In this document: positions 26,122-34,222 of the stretch, piece by piece
How the letters are laid out: every line of letters starts with the position of its first letter
Numbering within the stretch: the stretch's first letter is position 1
Assembly (NCBI RefSeq): GCF_000383615.1
Contig: NZ_KB911585.1
Coordinates: 96,939-160,938 of the forward strand
Direction of reading: 5' to 3'
From: Streptomyces canus 299MFChir4.1
GTDB lineage: Bacteria; Actinomycetota; Actinomycetes; Streptomycetales; Streptomycetaceae
DNA: 64,000 nt
Notes under the pieces: model-generated
What the model saw: the letters and a program-made list of their open reading frames with translations, nothing else
What the model was told of the DNA's origin: nothing
The model's database searches: none
Translations under genes and position numbers: made by a program

Positions 26122-27099
26122 ATGGGCCCGCATTCTGCTGGGCGTGCGGACAGAACGCTGGAATACATAGCGGCGGTGACCCGGCTCGGCTCACTGCGCC
26201 GGGCGGCGGAGGAACTGCGCCTGTCGCAGCCCGCGTTGAGCGAGACCGTGCGGAATCTGGAGCGGGAGCTCGGGGTCGACCTGCTGGAGCGCAAGCGGTC
26301 GGGGGCGACGATGAGCGCGGAGGGCCGGGAGCTGCTGCCGCACATCGTCGGCGTGCTGGAGGCGGTGGACCGGTTGCGGTCGGCGGCGGGCGAGCAGCAC
26401 CGCATCAGCCGTATGGTCCGCGTCGGCACGGTGAACGCGGCGACGGTGCCGCTGCTCATCCCGGCGGTCGAGGACTTCCGGGCCGTCCATCCGGTCACCC
26501 AGGTCGAGGTGGTCGGCGCGCAGCAGACGGAGATCCAGCGGGGCCTCGCGGAGGGCGGGTTCGACCTGGGTCTGGTCAACCACCTCGACGGCGACGACAC
26601 GCCCGCGGGATGCGAGTCCACCCCACTGCTGCACGGGCGGCCGGTGGTGTGCCTGCGCCCGGACAGTCCGCTGGCCGCGCGGACCTGTGTGCCGGTGGAC
26701 GATCTGCTGGCCCAGCCGCTGATCGCCATGCGCACCGGCTACGTCATGCACCGCTTCGTGCACCGGCTTCTGGAGGGGCGCGGGCCGGCCTTCGCGTACT
26801 CCACCGACGGCGCCGAGATGGGCAAGCTGATGGTGGCCGAGGGGCTGGGGGTGACCGTGCTGCCCGACTTCAGCGTGGTCGGGGGTCCTCCCCCAGCCTC
26901 CGGCCGGGGGGACCCCCATTCGCTGCGCTCACGTCAGGGCACGATCACCCACCGGCCGATCGAGGGCGTCTCGATCCGGGTGCTGCTGATGCTCCAGCGG
27001 CGCAGGGCCGAGTCCGTGCCGAGGGCCGCCCGGGATCTGCACGAAGCGTTCGTGCGCCGGGCCGGCCGGCTGGGCGGGACGCTCACCCCGCCCGGCTGA
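26122..27099 (+). CDS. LysR-family regulator divergent from the sulfur cluster
   Basis: A regulator of about 325 residues. The N-terminal winged helix is clear (LEYIAAVTRLGSLRRAAEEL, then LSQPALSETVRNLERELG), and the effector domain covers about residues 95-320. The ATG at 26122 places the helix 13 residues in; the GTG at 26113 and an upstream ATG at 26026 are also in frame, so the start is uncertain. Near its C-terminus the coding sequence runs through a GC-rich palindrome (26881-26917) that adds a Gly/Pro/Arg-rich insertion within what is normally a strand-loop of the effector domain. It is divergent from the leader/sfnG operon and is its likely activator or repressor, in the manner of Cbl/CysB-like sulfur regulators. 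Confidence 0.85.
   Translation: MGPHSAGRADRTLEYIAAVTRLGSLRRAAEELRLSQPALSETVRNLERELGVDLLERKRSGATMSAEGRELLPHIVGVLEAVDRLRSAAGEQHRISRMVRVGTVNAATVPLLIPAVEDFRAVHPVTQVEVVGAQQTEIQRGLAEGGFDLGLVNHLDGDDTPAGCESTPLLHGRPVVCLRPDSPLAARTCVPVDDLLAQPLIAMRTGYVMHRFVHRLLEGRGPAFAYSTDGAEMGKLMVAEGLGVTVLPDFSVVGGPPPASGRGDPHSLRSRQGTITHRPIEGVSIRVLLMLQRRRAESVPRAARDLHEAFVRRAGRLGGTLTPPG
26881..26917. repeat. Palindromic GC element inside the LysR reading frame
   Basis: GGGGGTC (26881-26887) pairs with GACCCCC (26911-26917), with a C5/G5 stem inside and the loop AGCCTCCGGCC; the following ATTCGCTGCGCTCACG is a sequence I associate with mobile-looking intergenic palindromes common in Streptomyces. It is in frame and encodes roughly GPPPASGRGDPHSLRS. 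Confidence 0.6.
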
Positions 27100-27108
27100 G
27101 CCGCATGG

Positions 27109-27276
27109 TCAGTCCTCGTCCCGCCCGGGGACCACCACGAGGAACGCGTCCGACTTGAGATCCATCACCACGGTCGCCGGTTCACCCTGCGCCCGCCTCT
27201 GCGCCGCGTACTCCTCTGCCGGCCACGATCCGCGCGGAGCTCCCGCTGGAAACCGCTCCAACACCTTCGCGCTCAT
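27109..27276 (-). CDS. Small conserved protein, function unknown
   Basis: A 55-residue protein, too short for confident family naming: MSAKVLERFPAGAPRGSWPA, then a helical EEYAAQRRAQGEPA and a C-terminal strand segment VVMDLKSDAFLVVVPG. GGAGGT lies 11 bases before the ATG at 27276; an ATG at 27297 is possible. The even GC3 pattern supports coding. It converges on the LysR gene, leaving only 9 bases between the two stops. Confidence 0.6.
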   Translation of the reverse strand: MSAKVLERFPAGAPRGSWPAEEYAAQRRAQGEPATVVMDLKSDAFLVVVPGRDED

Positions 27277-27633
27277 AGCGGCAGACACCTCCAACATCGC
27301 TGACGAACCGTCTCGTACCTGTGCGGTTGCCCGGGATTCAGGCGTACATGTCACGTCTTCGCGGTGTCGCCCACAGGGGCTCCTCCGCGTCCATGATCGC
27401 GGCGAGCGCTGGATGCCGGTGGCGTGCAGAGCGTGGTCACCGGCGAAAGCCGGTCGCCGCCCCGTCCGTGCCGGACTCCGGTCGCGCGTCCTGGTCCGGC
27501 TGGTCCCGCTGGTTCGCCGGGGCCACGTGAGCAGCGCAGGGAAGCGCCGCGCTCCCGAGGGCCCGGGCCGCATCCGAACCGGGCCCGGCGGTCGAAGTGA
27601 TCAGCAGGGGGCGACAGGAAGGGCAGGGACGCG
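27277..27633. other. Gap without a recognised gene
   Basis: About 357 bases between the small minus-strand gene and the plus-strand SDR gene. It must contain the promoter of the SDR/photolyase unit. Reading frames here lack family signatures and ribosome sites; I see no RNA gene. Confidence 0.4.
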
Positions 27634-29160
27634 ATGGACCACGACGGCACGCGTGCGGGACCGCGTTGTCTGGTGACCGGGGCCACGGGATACATCGGCG
27701 GGCGTCTGGTCCCCGAGCTGCTCGACGCGGGCCACCCCGTACGGTGTCTGGCCCGCTCCCCCGAGCGGCTGCGCGACCACCCCTGGGCCGGCCGTGCCGA
27801 GGTGGTGGCGGGTGACGTGACCGACGCCGCGTCCGTCGCCCGGGCCCTGGACGGGGTGGACGTGGCGTACTACCTGGTGCACGCGATGAGCTCCGGCAAG
27901 GGCTTCGAGGAGACCGACCGCAGGGCCGCGCGGATCTTCGCCGAGCAGGCCCGGAAGGCGGGTGTGCGGCGGATCGTGCACCTCAGCGGCCTCATCCCGG
28001 CGGGCGTGCCCGAGGACGAGCTCTCGCCGCATCTGCGTTCACGCGCGGAGGTGGCCCGCATCCTGCTCGACTCCGGGGTCCCGACCACGGTCCTGCGGGC
28101 GGCCGTCGTCATCGGCTCGGGTTCCGCCTCCTTCGAGATGCTGCGCTACCTGACCGAACGCCTTCCCGTGATGGTCACCCCGAGCTGGGTGCACACCCGC
28201 GTCCAGCCGGTGGCGGTCCGCGACGTGCTCCGCGCCCTCGTCGGCAGCGCCGGCATGCCGGCGGACGTCAACCGGGCCTTCGACGTCGGCGGCCCGGAGG
28301 TGCTGACGTACCGGCAGATGATGCTCAGGTACGCGGCGGTCGCCGGGCTGCCGCGCCGGGTCATCCTGCCGGTGCCGGTACTCACCCCCGGGCTCTCCAG
28401 CCACTGGGTGGGCCTGGTGACGCCGGTGCCCGCCTCGATCGCCCGGCCGCTCACCGAGTCGCTGCGGCACGAGGTGGTCTGCCAGGAGAACGACATCGCA
28501 GGACGTCTCCCGGGCCCGCCCACCCGTCCGATCGGCTTCGACGAGGCCGTACGACTGGCTCTGCAGCGGGTGCGGGAGGCGCGGGTCACCACCCGGTGGT
28601 CGTCGGCGTCGGTGCCGGGCGCCCCCAGCGATCCGCTGCCCACCGACCCCGACTGGGCCGGCGGAAGTCTCTACTGCGACCACCGGGAGCTCCCCGTGGA
28701 CGCCTCGCCTCAGGCGCTGTGGCGGGTCGTCGAGGGCATCGGCGGGGAGAACGGCTGGTACTCCTTCCCGCTAGCGTGGGCGGTGCGAGGGTGGCTGGAC
28801 CGGCTGGTGGGCGGGGTCGGGCTGCGCCGGGGGCGCCGGGACGCGGCACGGCTGCGGGTCGGCGACTCGCTGGACTTCTGGCGGGTGGAGGCGATCGAGC
28901 CGGGCCGGCTGCTGCGGCTGCGGGCGGAGATGCGCCTGCCCGGCCTGGCGTGGCTGGAGATGGGAGTGGCCACCGACGAGGACGGCCGCACCCGCTACCG
29001 GCAGCGCGCCCTGTTCCATCCGCACGGTCTGCTCGGCCAAGCCTACTGGTGGAGCGTTTCGCCCTTCCACACGGTCGTCTTCGGCGGCATGGCCCGCAAC
29101 ATCGCCCGCGCCGCGGCGGGTTCGTCGGCCCGCGAGCCCGAGCACGCCCCCGTCCACTGA
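27634..29160 (+). CDS. SDR-type NAD(P)-binding protein with a C-terminal DUF2867 domain
   Basis: A 508-residue two-domain protein. Residues 1-300 form an atypical short-chain dehydrogenase Rossmann domain (CLVTGATGYIGGRLVPEL at the N-terminus; LVHAMSSGKGFEETDRRAA). Residues of about 330-500 resemble DUF2867 / START-like (SRPBCC) domains: LWRVVEGIGGENGWYS, then LRLRAEMRLPGLAWLEMGV. Such fusions are often found beside photolyase genes and B12-type light regulators. The photolyase starts 36 bases downstream on the same strand, so they are probably co-transcribed. The biochemical role is unknown; binding of a hydrophobic ligand or photoreceptor-related pigment is inference. Confidence 0.85.
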   Translation: MDHDGTRAGPRCLVTGATGYIGGRLVPELLDAGHPVRCLARSPERLRDHPWAGRAEVVAGDVTDAASVARALDGVDVAYYLVHAMSSGKGFEETDRRAARIFAEQARKAGVRRIVHLSGLIPAGVPEDELSPHLRSRAEVARILLDSGVPTTVLRAAVVIGSGSASFEMLRYLTERLPVMVTPSWVHTRVQPVAVRDVLRALVGSAGMPADVNRAFDVGGPEVLTYRQMMLRYAAVAGLPRRVILPVPVLTPGLSSHWVGLVTPVPASIARPLTESLRHEVVCQENDIAGRLPGPPTRPIGFDEAVRLALQRVREARVTTRWSSASVPGAPSDPLPTDPDWAGGSLYCDHRELPVDASPQALWRVVEGIGGENGWYSFPLAWAVRGWLDRLVGGVGLRRGRRDAARLRVGDSLDFWRVEAIEPGRLLRLRAEMRLPGLAWLEMGVATDEDGRTRYRQRALFHPHGLLGQAYWWSVSPFHTVVFGGMARNIARAAAGSSAREPEHAPVH

Positions 29161-29196
29161 CCTCCCGGCTCCTCACCGCACCCCGGAGTAAGCACC

Positions 29197-30570
29197 ATGA
29201 GCATCTCGGTCGTCCTGTTCACCTGCGACCTGCGCCTGCACGACCACCCGCCGCTGGCCGCGGCCCTCGACGGCACCGAGCAGGTCGTCCCGCTGTTCGT
29301 GCGGGACCGGGCCGTGGACGCCGTGGGATTCGCCGCCCCCAACCGGCTGGCGTTCCTCGCCGACTGTCTGCGCGACCTCGACGCCGGTCTGCGCGAGCGG
29401 GGCGGCCGGCTGGTCCTGCGCTCCGGCGACCTCGTCGACCAGGTGCGCAAGGTCGCCGCCGAGGCGGACGCCGACGAGGTGCACATGACGTCCGACGTCA
29501 GCGCCCACGCCCACCGGCGGGAGGAGCGGCTGCGCCGGGCCCTGGAGGCGGAGGGCGTCCGGCTGCACGTCCACGACACGGTGACCACGGCCGTCGCCCC
29601 GGGCGCGGTGGTCCCGGCCGGCTCGGACCACTTCGCCGTCTTCACGCCGTACTTCCGGCGCTGGTCCCAGGAGCGGCTGCGGGACCCGCTCGGGGCGCCG
29701 CGGGCCGTAACGGTCCCGGACGGCGTCGGATCCGAGCCGCTGCCCTCCCGCGACGACCTGTCCGGGCTGTCGGAGGGACTCGCCGCGGGCGGCGAGACGG
29801 AGGGCCGCAAGCGGCTCGCCGCCTGGCTGCGGGCCGGACTGGCCGCGTACGAGGACCGCCACGACGACCTGGCCGGCGACGCGACCTCCCGGCTCTCCCC
29901 GCACCTCCACTTCGGCACCCTCTCCCCCGTCGAACTCGTCCACCGGGCAGGCCGGGCGGGCGGCCCGGGCGCCGAGGCCTTCGTACGGCAGCTCGCCTGG
30001 CGCGACTTCCACCGGCAGGTGCTCGCGGCCCGCCCTGCCGCTGCCGCCGCCGACTACCGCACCCAGCACGACCGTTGGCGCTCCGAGCGGACCGCGGGCG
30101 ACGACATCGAGGCGTGGAAGGAGGGCCGCACCGGCTACCCGATCGTCGACGCGGCGATGCGCCAGCTGCGCCACGAGGGCTGGATGCACAACCGCGGCCG
30201 CCTGCTGACCGCGAGCTTCCTCGCCAAGACGCTGTACGTGGACTGGCGGATCGGTGCCCGGCACTTCCTGGACCTGCTGGTCGACGGGGACCTCGCCAAC
30301 AACCAGCTCAACTGGCAGTGGATGGCGGGCACGGGCACGGACACCCGCCCCAACCGGGTCCTCAACCCGGTCACCCAGGCAAAGCGCTACGACCCCGACG
30401 GCACGTACGTCCACCGCTGGGTGCCCGAACTGGCCGCGCTGGAGGGACCGGCGGTGCACGAGCCGTGGAAGCTGCGGGGACTGGACCGGGCCGCGCTGGA
30501 CTATCCGGATCCGATCGTGGAACTGCCCGAGGGGCTCGCCCGTTTCAAGCGGGCGCGTGGCCGCGAGTGA
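29197..30570 (+). CDS. phr: Deoxyribodipyrimidine photolyase
   Basis: A 457-residue light-driven DNA repair flavoenzyme that reverses cyclobutane pyrimidine dimers. The N-terminal antenna-binding Rossmann-like domain (VVLFTCDLRLHDHPPL) and the C-terminal helical FAD domain (about residues 200-457) are present; SRLSPHLHFGTLSP, WRDFHRQVLA, YPIVDAAMRQLRHEGWMHNR and the WQWMAGTGTDT block are hallmark FAD and DNA-binding segments. The CGGAGT ribosome site precedes the ATG. It follows the SDR/DUF2867 gene and is convergent with the B12-binding MerR gene (2 bases between the stops), supporting light-controlled expression. Confidence 0.95.
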   Translation: MSISVVLFTCDLRLHDHPPLAAALDGTEQVVPLFVRDRAVDAVGFAAPNRLAFLADCLRDLDAGLRERGGRLVLRSGDLVDQVRKVAAEADADEVHMTSDVSAHAHRREERLRRALEAEGVRLHVHDTVTTAVAPGAVVPAGSDHFAVFTPYFRRWSQERLRDPLGAPRAVTVPDGVGSEPLPSRDDLSGLSEGLAAGGETEGRKRLAAWLRAGLAAYEDRHDDLAGDATSRLSPHLHFGTLSPVELVHRAGRAGGPGAEAFVRQLAWRDFHRQVLAARPAAAAADYRTQHDRWRSERTAGDDIEAWKEGRTGYPIVDAAMRQLRHEGWMHNRGRLLTASFLAKTLYVDWRIGARHFLDLLVDGDLANNQLNWQWMAGTGTDTRPNRVLNPVTQAKRYDPDGTYVHRWVPELAALEGPAVHEPWKLRGLDRAALDYPDPIVELPEGLARFKRARGRE

Positions 30571-30572
30571 GG

Positions 30573-31616
30573 TCAGGCGGGTGCCGTGGGCGACCCGGCC
30601 GCGTACAGACCTGCCAGGGTGTCCAGGGCGTCCCGGAAGGACGTCGGCCGGAGCATCCCCTGGCCGGAGCGGCCGATCCAGCCGGACCCGCCCAGCATCA
30701 CCACGGGCCTCCTGCGGGCGCCCTTCACCCCCCACTGGGCACCGGCGACGTGCCGGGCCAGCGGCAGGCTCGCCGTGGAGCGGGACTGCGCCCACAGGAC
30801 GACGGCCGCCGGGCCGAGCCGGTCCACCGCGGCGGTCAGCGCCTCCACGGGTACGGCGGCCCCGAACATCCTGGTCGGCAGGCCCAGTTCACCGAGGCCG
30901 GCGTTGAGCGCCTCCAGCGCCAGCGTGTGCTGCTCGCCGGGGACGCAGGCCAGCAGGACCGGCCCGGCGCCGAGCGCGTCGCCCTGCCGGGCCGGTGGGC
31001 TGGTGCAGCGGCGCAGTGCGGTGGACATGTGCCAGGACAGCAGGTGCTCGACCTCGATGTAACGGTCTCCGGACGAGGCCCACTTGCGGCCGACCGCGTG
31101 CAGCGTGGGCACCATCACCTCCTGCCAGGCGACGGCCAGGCCGTGGGTCTCGACCGCCGCGGCCAACTGCTCCTCCACGGCCGGCGCGTCCAGGCGTACG
31201 GCGGCGCGGGCGAGGCCACGGCACTCCTGGCGCACATCACCCAGGGGGAGCGCGCCGGCCGCCCGAGACCGTGCGCGGGTCGCGGGTTCCGGAACCCCCG
31301 GCGGGACCGAAACGCCGCCCGGTCCCATCGCCGCGGACTCCTTGGCCGCCCGGGCCGCCTCGGCGGGCGGCACACCGGTGGAGGTGAGCCGGCACATCGA
31401 TTCCAGCACGGCCACGTCCCGCGGGGTCCAGCGGCGGTGCCGTCCGTCGGTACGGACGGCGGGGCCGATGCCGTAGCGGCGGTCCCAGGAGCGCAGCGTG
31501 GTGGGCGAGACCCCCAGGCGACGGGCCAGGGCACCGGTGGTGAGGCGCGTCGCGGTGTCCGGGGCGGCCGGTCCCGGCCGGGCCTGCACCCCCTCACCGT
31601 CCGGTATGTCATTCAT
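30573..31616 (-). CDS. MerR-family regulator with a cobalamin-binding domain (CarH/LitR-like)
   Basis: A 347-residue protein: MerR-type winged helix at residues 25-75 (TTGALARRLGVSPTTLRSWDRRYG), a four-helix cap at about 125-205, and a Rossmann-like B12-binding domain at about 215-330. CarH/LitR proteins bind adenosylcobalamin in the dark to repress light-inducible genes, and photolysis releases DNA. The B12-ligand motif is present as PGEQHTLAL (Glu228, His230). The cap motif of known CarH proteins is W-x9-EH; here Trp179 to Glu190-His191 leaves ten residues, a small deviation. A TATAGT box lies six bases upstream of the ATG at 31616, so the message is probably leaderless. The photolyase gene is adjacent. 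Confidence 0.9.
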   Translation of the reverse strand: MNDIPDGEGVQARPGPAAPDTATRLTTGALARRLGVSPTTLRSWDRRYGIGPAVRTDGRHRRWTPRDVAVLESMCRLTSTGVPPAEAARAAKESAAMGPGGVSVPPGVPEPATRARSRAAGALPLGDVRQECRGLARAAVRLDAPAVEEQLAAAVETHGLAVAWQEVMVPTLHAVGRKWASSGDRYIEVEHLLSWHMSTALRRCTSPPARQGDALGAGPVLLACVPGEQHTLALEALNAGLGELGLPTRMFGAAVPVEALTAAVDRLGPAAVVLWAQSRSTASLPLARHVAGAQWGVKGARRRPVVMLGGSGWIGRSGQGMLRPTSFRDALDTLAGLYAAGSPTAPA

Positions 31617-31622
31617 GGAGCG

Positions 31623-31628
31623 ACTATA
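31623..31628 (-). promoter_or_regulatory. -10 element giving a leaderless CarH-like mRNA
   Basis: On the minus strand TATAGT is followed by six bases and then the ATG of the MerR-B12 gene, the classical leaderless spacing in Streptomyces. I see no strong -35 at 17-18 bases, which fits a regulated promoter. Confidence 0.5.
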
Positions 31629-31792
31629 CGACGCAGAACCGATGCGAGTTGATGGCCTTGCCACCGGTTCCGGCCGGGACCGTTCCCCTCACCTCTACAC
31701 ATAAAGGGAAAATAAGCGCAGAATGTACGCAGGCGGCGCTTACCGCACACCGCACCAGAGCGGTCAGGCCAGCAAGTCGAAGGAGACAAGTC

Positions 31793-32233
31793 ATGGCCGA
31801 CGTCTCGCACACCAGAGGGGACATCACCAGCCACCCCGACGCTCCGGAAATGCGGGAACGCTACGCCCGCATGCTCGGCGGTCGCGATGTGGCACTCGTG
31901 GACGGACCGGTGTTCCTGCTCGGCCTGTACTGCGCCGTGTCCCCCTGGATACTCCACTACACGACGAGCCAGCCCGCCCTCGTGACCCACAACCTCATCG
32001 TGGGCATAGCGATCGGCCTGCTGGCCCTTGGATTCACCCAGACCCCTGAACGCATGTACGGCCTCAGCTGGGCCTTCTGCGCGGTCGGCATCTGGATGAT
32101 CATCGCTCCCTGGGTCGTCGGCGAGAGCCCCGACGCCGGTGTGGCGCTGAACAACATCATCATCGGCGCCCTCGCGGTGATCCTGGGGCTGATGTGCACC
32201 GTCACGGCGGCGAAGAGCGCCCCCAGGCCGTAG
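31793..32233 (+). CDS. SPW-repeat membrane protein
   Basis: A 146-residue integral membrane protein with four predicted helices in two pairs. Each pair starts with the family motif: AVSPWI and later IIAPWV, as expected for SPW-repeat proteins. The N-terminal 30 residues are charged and cytoplasmic. The ATG at 31793 has AGGAGA seven bases upstream. Function of the family is not known. It is divergent from the CarH-like regulator with about 175 bases between, so it could be one of that regulator's light-controlled targets. A strong terminator follows. Confidence 0.87.
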   Translation: MADVSHTRGDITSHPDAPEMRERYARMLGGRDVALVDGPVFLLGLYCAVSPWILHYTTSQPALVTHNLIVGIAIGLLALGFTQTPERMYGLSWAFCAVGIWMIIAPWVVGESPDAGVALNNIIIGALAVILGLMCTVTAAKSAPRP

Positions 32234-32275
32234 AGGACTCGGCACAGAAGACGGCAGCAGACACCTGGAGTCAGC

Positions 32276-32306
32276 AGGGCCGGTCCACCGGAGGTGGACC
32301 GGCCCT
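32276..32306. terminator. Strong hairpin after the SPW gene
   Basis: A 14-bp perfect stem (32276-32289 and 32293-32306) with a 3-base loop, followed by TCCCC. It separates the SPW gene from the convergent phosphotransferase gene. Confidence 0.8.
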
Positions 32307-32326
32307 TCCCCTGAGGAGCCACCCCG

Positions 32327-32992
32327 TCACCTCAGGAACGCCCCGAGTTCGCGCCGGTGCCCCGCGACCCACCTCTCCGCGGCCCTCACCTCGTCCACCG
32401 CCCCCCGCTCGCGCAGCCCGATCATGGCCCGCTCCCCCCGTAGCGCGCCGGCTTCGATCCCCCTCCAGCAGCGGCCCTGCCACCACAGCACCGTGTCCAG
32501 CAACCCGTCCCGCTCGTCGACGCCGTAGGCATCGCAGATCAGCCGCATGCGGCGAGCGGCCTCCCGTACATCGGCGACACCCGGCCCCAGGTCGAGGTAC
32601 TGCCAGCACACATGGGCGAGGTCGTGCATCCGCTCGCCCGGAGCGGCCAGGTCCCAGTCGATGAACGCGACGGGCCGCCACGCCGCGTACACGGTGTTCT
32701 TCGGCGCGAGGTCGTTGTGGCAGACGACGTCCCGGTCCCCGGCGAGCGCGGTGCCGTGCGTCAGGTCGTGGAAGGCGCGGACGAGACGGGCAACCTCCGT
32801 GAGGGCCTCGTCGGTCCGGGCCGCGGCGCGCTCGCGCGGGGTCACGGCGGCCCGCCCCTCGATGTGGTCGAAGGCCTCCCGGCCGAGTGCGTCGACGCCG
32901 AGGAACCGCGGGGCGCCCCGCCGGCCCGCGCTCTCGAACAGATCGAGCAACTCCCACACGAATCCCGACCGTTCGGACGGGTTGCGCCGCAC
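32327..32992 (-). CDS. Aminoglycoside phosphotransferase (APH) family protein
   Basis: A 221-residue kinase-fold protein with the APH catalytic loop CHNDLAPKN and the metal-binding FIDWD, so it is predicted to phosphorylate a small hydroxylated compound with ATP or GTP. With the GTG at 32992 the protein lacks most of the N-lobe. The frame stays open upstream and reads ALDGGAVSDVVRVGGTVRR just before the GTG, which is the usual Gly-rich N-lobe start of this family. No ATG, GTG or TTG occurs there, but a CTG at 33073 is in frame. The true protein may begin at that CTG. The ATG of the divergent GNAT gene is 10 bases beyond that position. Confidence 0.8.
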   Translation of the reverse strand: MRRNPSERSGFVWELLDLFESAGRRGAPRFLGVDALGREAFDHIEGRAAVTPRERAAARTDEALTEVARLVRAFHDLTHGTALAGDRDVVCHNDLAPKNTVYAAWRPVAFIDWDLAAPGERMHDLAHVCWQYLDLGPGVADVREAARRMRLICDAYGVDERDGLLDTVLWWQGRCWRGIEAGALRGERAMIGLRERGAVDEVRAAERWVAGHRRELGAFLR

Positions 32993-33082
32993 GGTCCCTC
33001 CGACCCGGACGACGTCGCTGACCGCGCCGCCGTCGAGCGCCGACTCCTCCGTCCGACCGCCTCCCCGGGGCAGGATCGACCC

Positions 33083-33633
33083 ATGGACCCGAACCGAACC
33101 CTCACCCTCGTCCCACCGGTGCGCCTCGAAGGCTACGGCGTCCGGCTGCGCCAGTGGTCCGACGCCGACCTCGCGGACCTGGTCGCGCTCTACGACGATT
33201 CCGAGATGGCCCGGTGGACTCCGGTGGCCTCGCCGTTCGACCTGGCCACGGCGCGGGCGTACCTGGCCGGGGCGCGGGAGGGCAGGCCGAGGGGCGGAGG
33301 GTCCAGTTGGCCGTCACCACCGACGGGATCCTTCCCCGGGGTGAGGTCCTGCTGTTCCGCAGCGGTTCGGACGAACGGGACGTGGAGCTGGCCTACGGCG
33401 TCGGACCCGCCCACCGGGGGCAGGGGCCGGCCGGGCGGGCGGTGCGGCTGGCCGCCGAGTACACGGTCCGGGAGATCCGGCCGCGCCGGGTGGTACTGCG
33501 CATCGACGCCGCCAACGCGGCCAGCGAGGCGGTCGCCCGGTCCTGCGCGTTCGAGCTCACGGACGAGCCACCGGTCAGGAGGGAGTCGCGGGGCCGCGAG
33601 GCGGTCCTGCGCACCTGGCGGCTGCGCGCCTGA
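33083..33633 (+). pseudogene. GNAT acetyltransferase gene with a frameshift
   Basis: A RimJ/RimL-type N-acetyltransferase split in two frames. The first part (from the ATG at 33083) reads VRLEGYGVRLRQWSDADLAD up to about 33290; the second part, in the frame one base back, continues AEGRRVQLAVTTDG and GPAHRGQGPAGRAVRLAAEY (the acetyl-CoA loop region) to the stop at 33633. A single-base deletion in a G-rich run near 33285-33300 explains it. Both halves align end to end as one protein of about 184 residues. It could be a real frameshift mutation or a sequence error. Confidence 0.8.
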
Positions 33634-33676
33634 AACTCCGCTGCACGGCGGGGACTCGGCGTGCCACTCTCGTCGT

Positions 33677-34222
33677 ATGGATCACGCGGAGGTACTGCTG
33701 GTCGGGGGACGCGCCGGGGTCGGCAAGACGACCGTCGGCTGGGAGGTCTCGGCGCGACTGCGGGCCGCTCGGGTCGCCCATGCCGTGATCGACGGGGACT
33801 TCATGGGGCAGGTCCATCCGGCGCCCGAGGGTGACCCCCACCGGGCCGCCATCGGAGAGCGCAACCTGACCGCGGTGTGGGGCAACTACGCCGAACTCGG
33901 CTACCGGCGCCTCGTCTACGTGAACACCGTGAGCGTGCTGGAGGAGTCGACGGGCATGTTCCGGCGGGCGATGGGGGACGGTGTCCGGATCGTACGGGTC
34001 CTGCTCACCGCGACCGACGAGACGGCCGAACGGCGGCTGACCGGGCGGGAGCTGGGCTCCGAGCTGGAGCAGGAACTGCGGAGCGGCGCCCGCAAGGCGC
34101 GGATGCTGGACGAGCGTGCGCCCGCCGGCACGCTGCGCGTGGTGACCGACGGGCGCACGGTGATCGACATCGCGGCCGAGGTGACGGCCGCCACCGGGTG
34201 GGTCCCGGCCCGGATCAGCTGA
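33677..34222 (+). CDS. P-loop nucleotide kinase-like protein
   Basis: A 181-residue cytosolic P-loop protein. The Walker A motif is GRAGVGKTT near the N-terminus (residues of about 11-19), and VIDGDFM follows as the Walker-B-like/substrate-binding strand; the layout resembles shikimate, gluconate and adenylylsulfate kinases. [16 protein letters not shown] in the middle looks like a lid segment. The ATG at 33677 is preceded by no clear ribosome site. Its 3' end overlaps the end of the convergent secreted-protein gene by 8 bases. The phosphate acceptor is unknown. Confidence 0.8.
   Translation: MDHAEVLLVGGRAGVGKTTVGWEVSARLRAARVAHAVIDGDFMGQVHPAPEGDPHRAAIGERNLTAVWGNYAELGYRRLVYVNTVSVLEESTGMFRRAMGDGVRIVRVLLTATDETAERRLTGRELGSELEQELRSGARKARMLDERAPAGTLRVVTDGRTVIDIAAEVTAATGWVPARIS

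Noticed and set aside
20472..27099. The sulfur cluster as a dibenzothiophene desulfurisation (dsz) operon
   Set aside because: Only DszC-like proteins are present; DszA- and DszB-type genes are absent, while SfnG, SsuE and SsuD fit the dimethylsulfone pathway.
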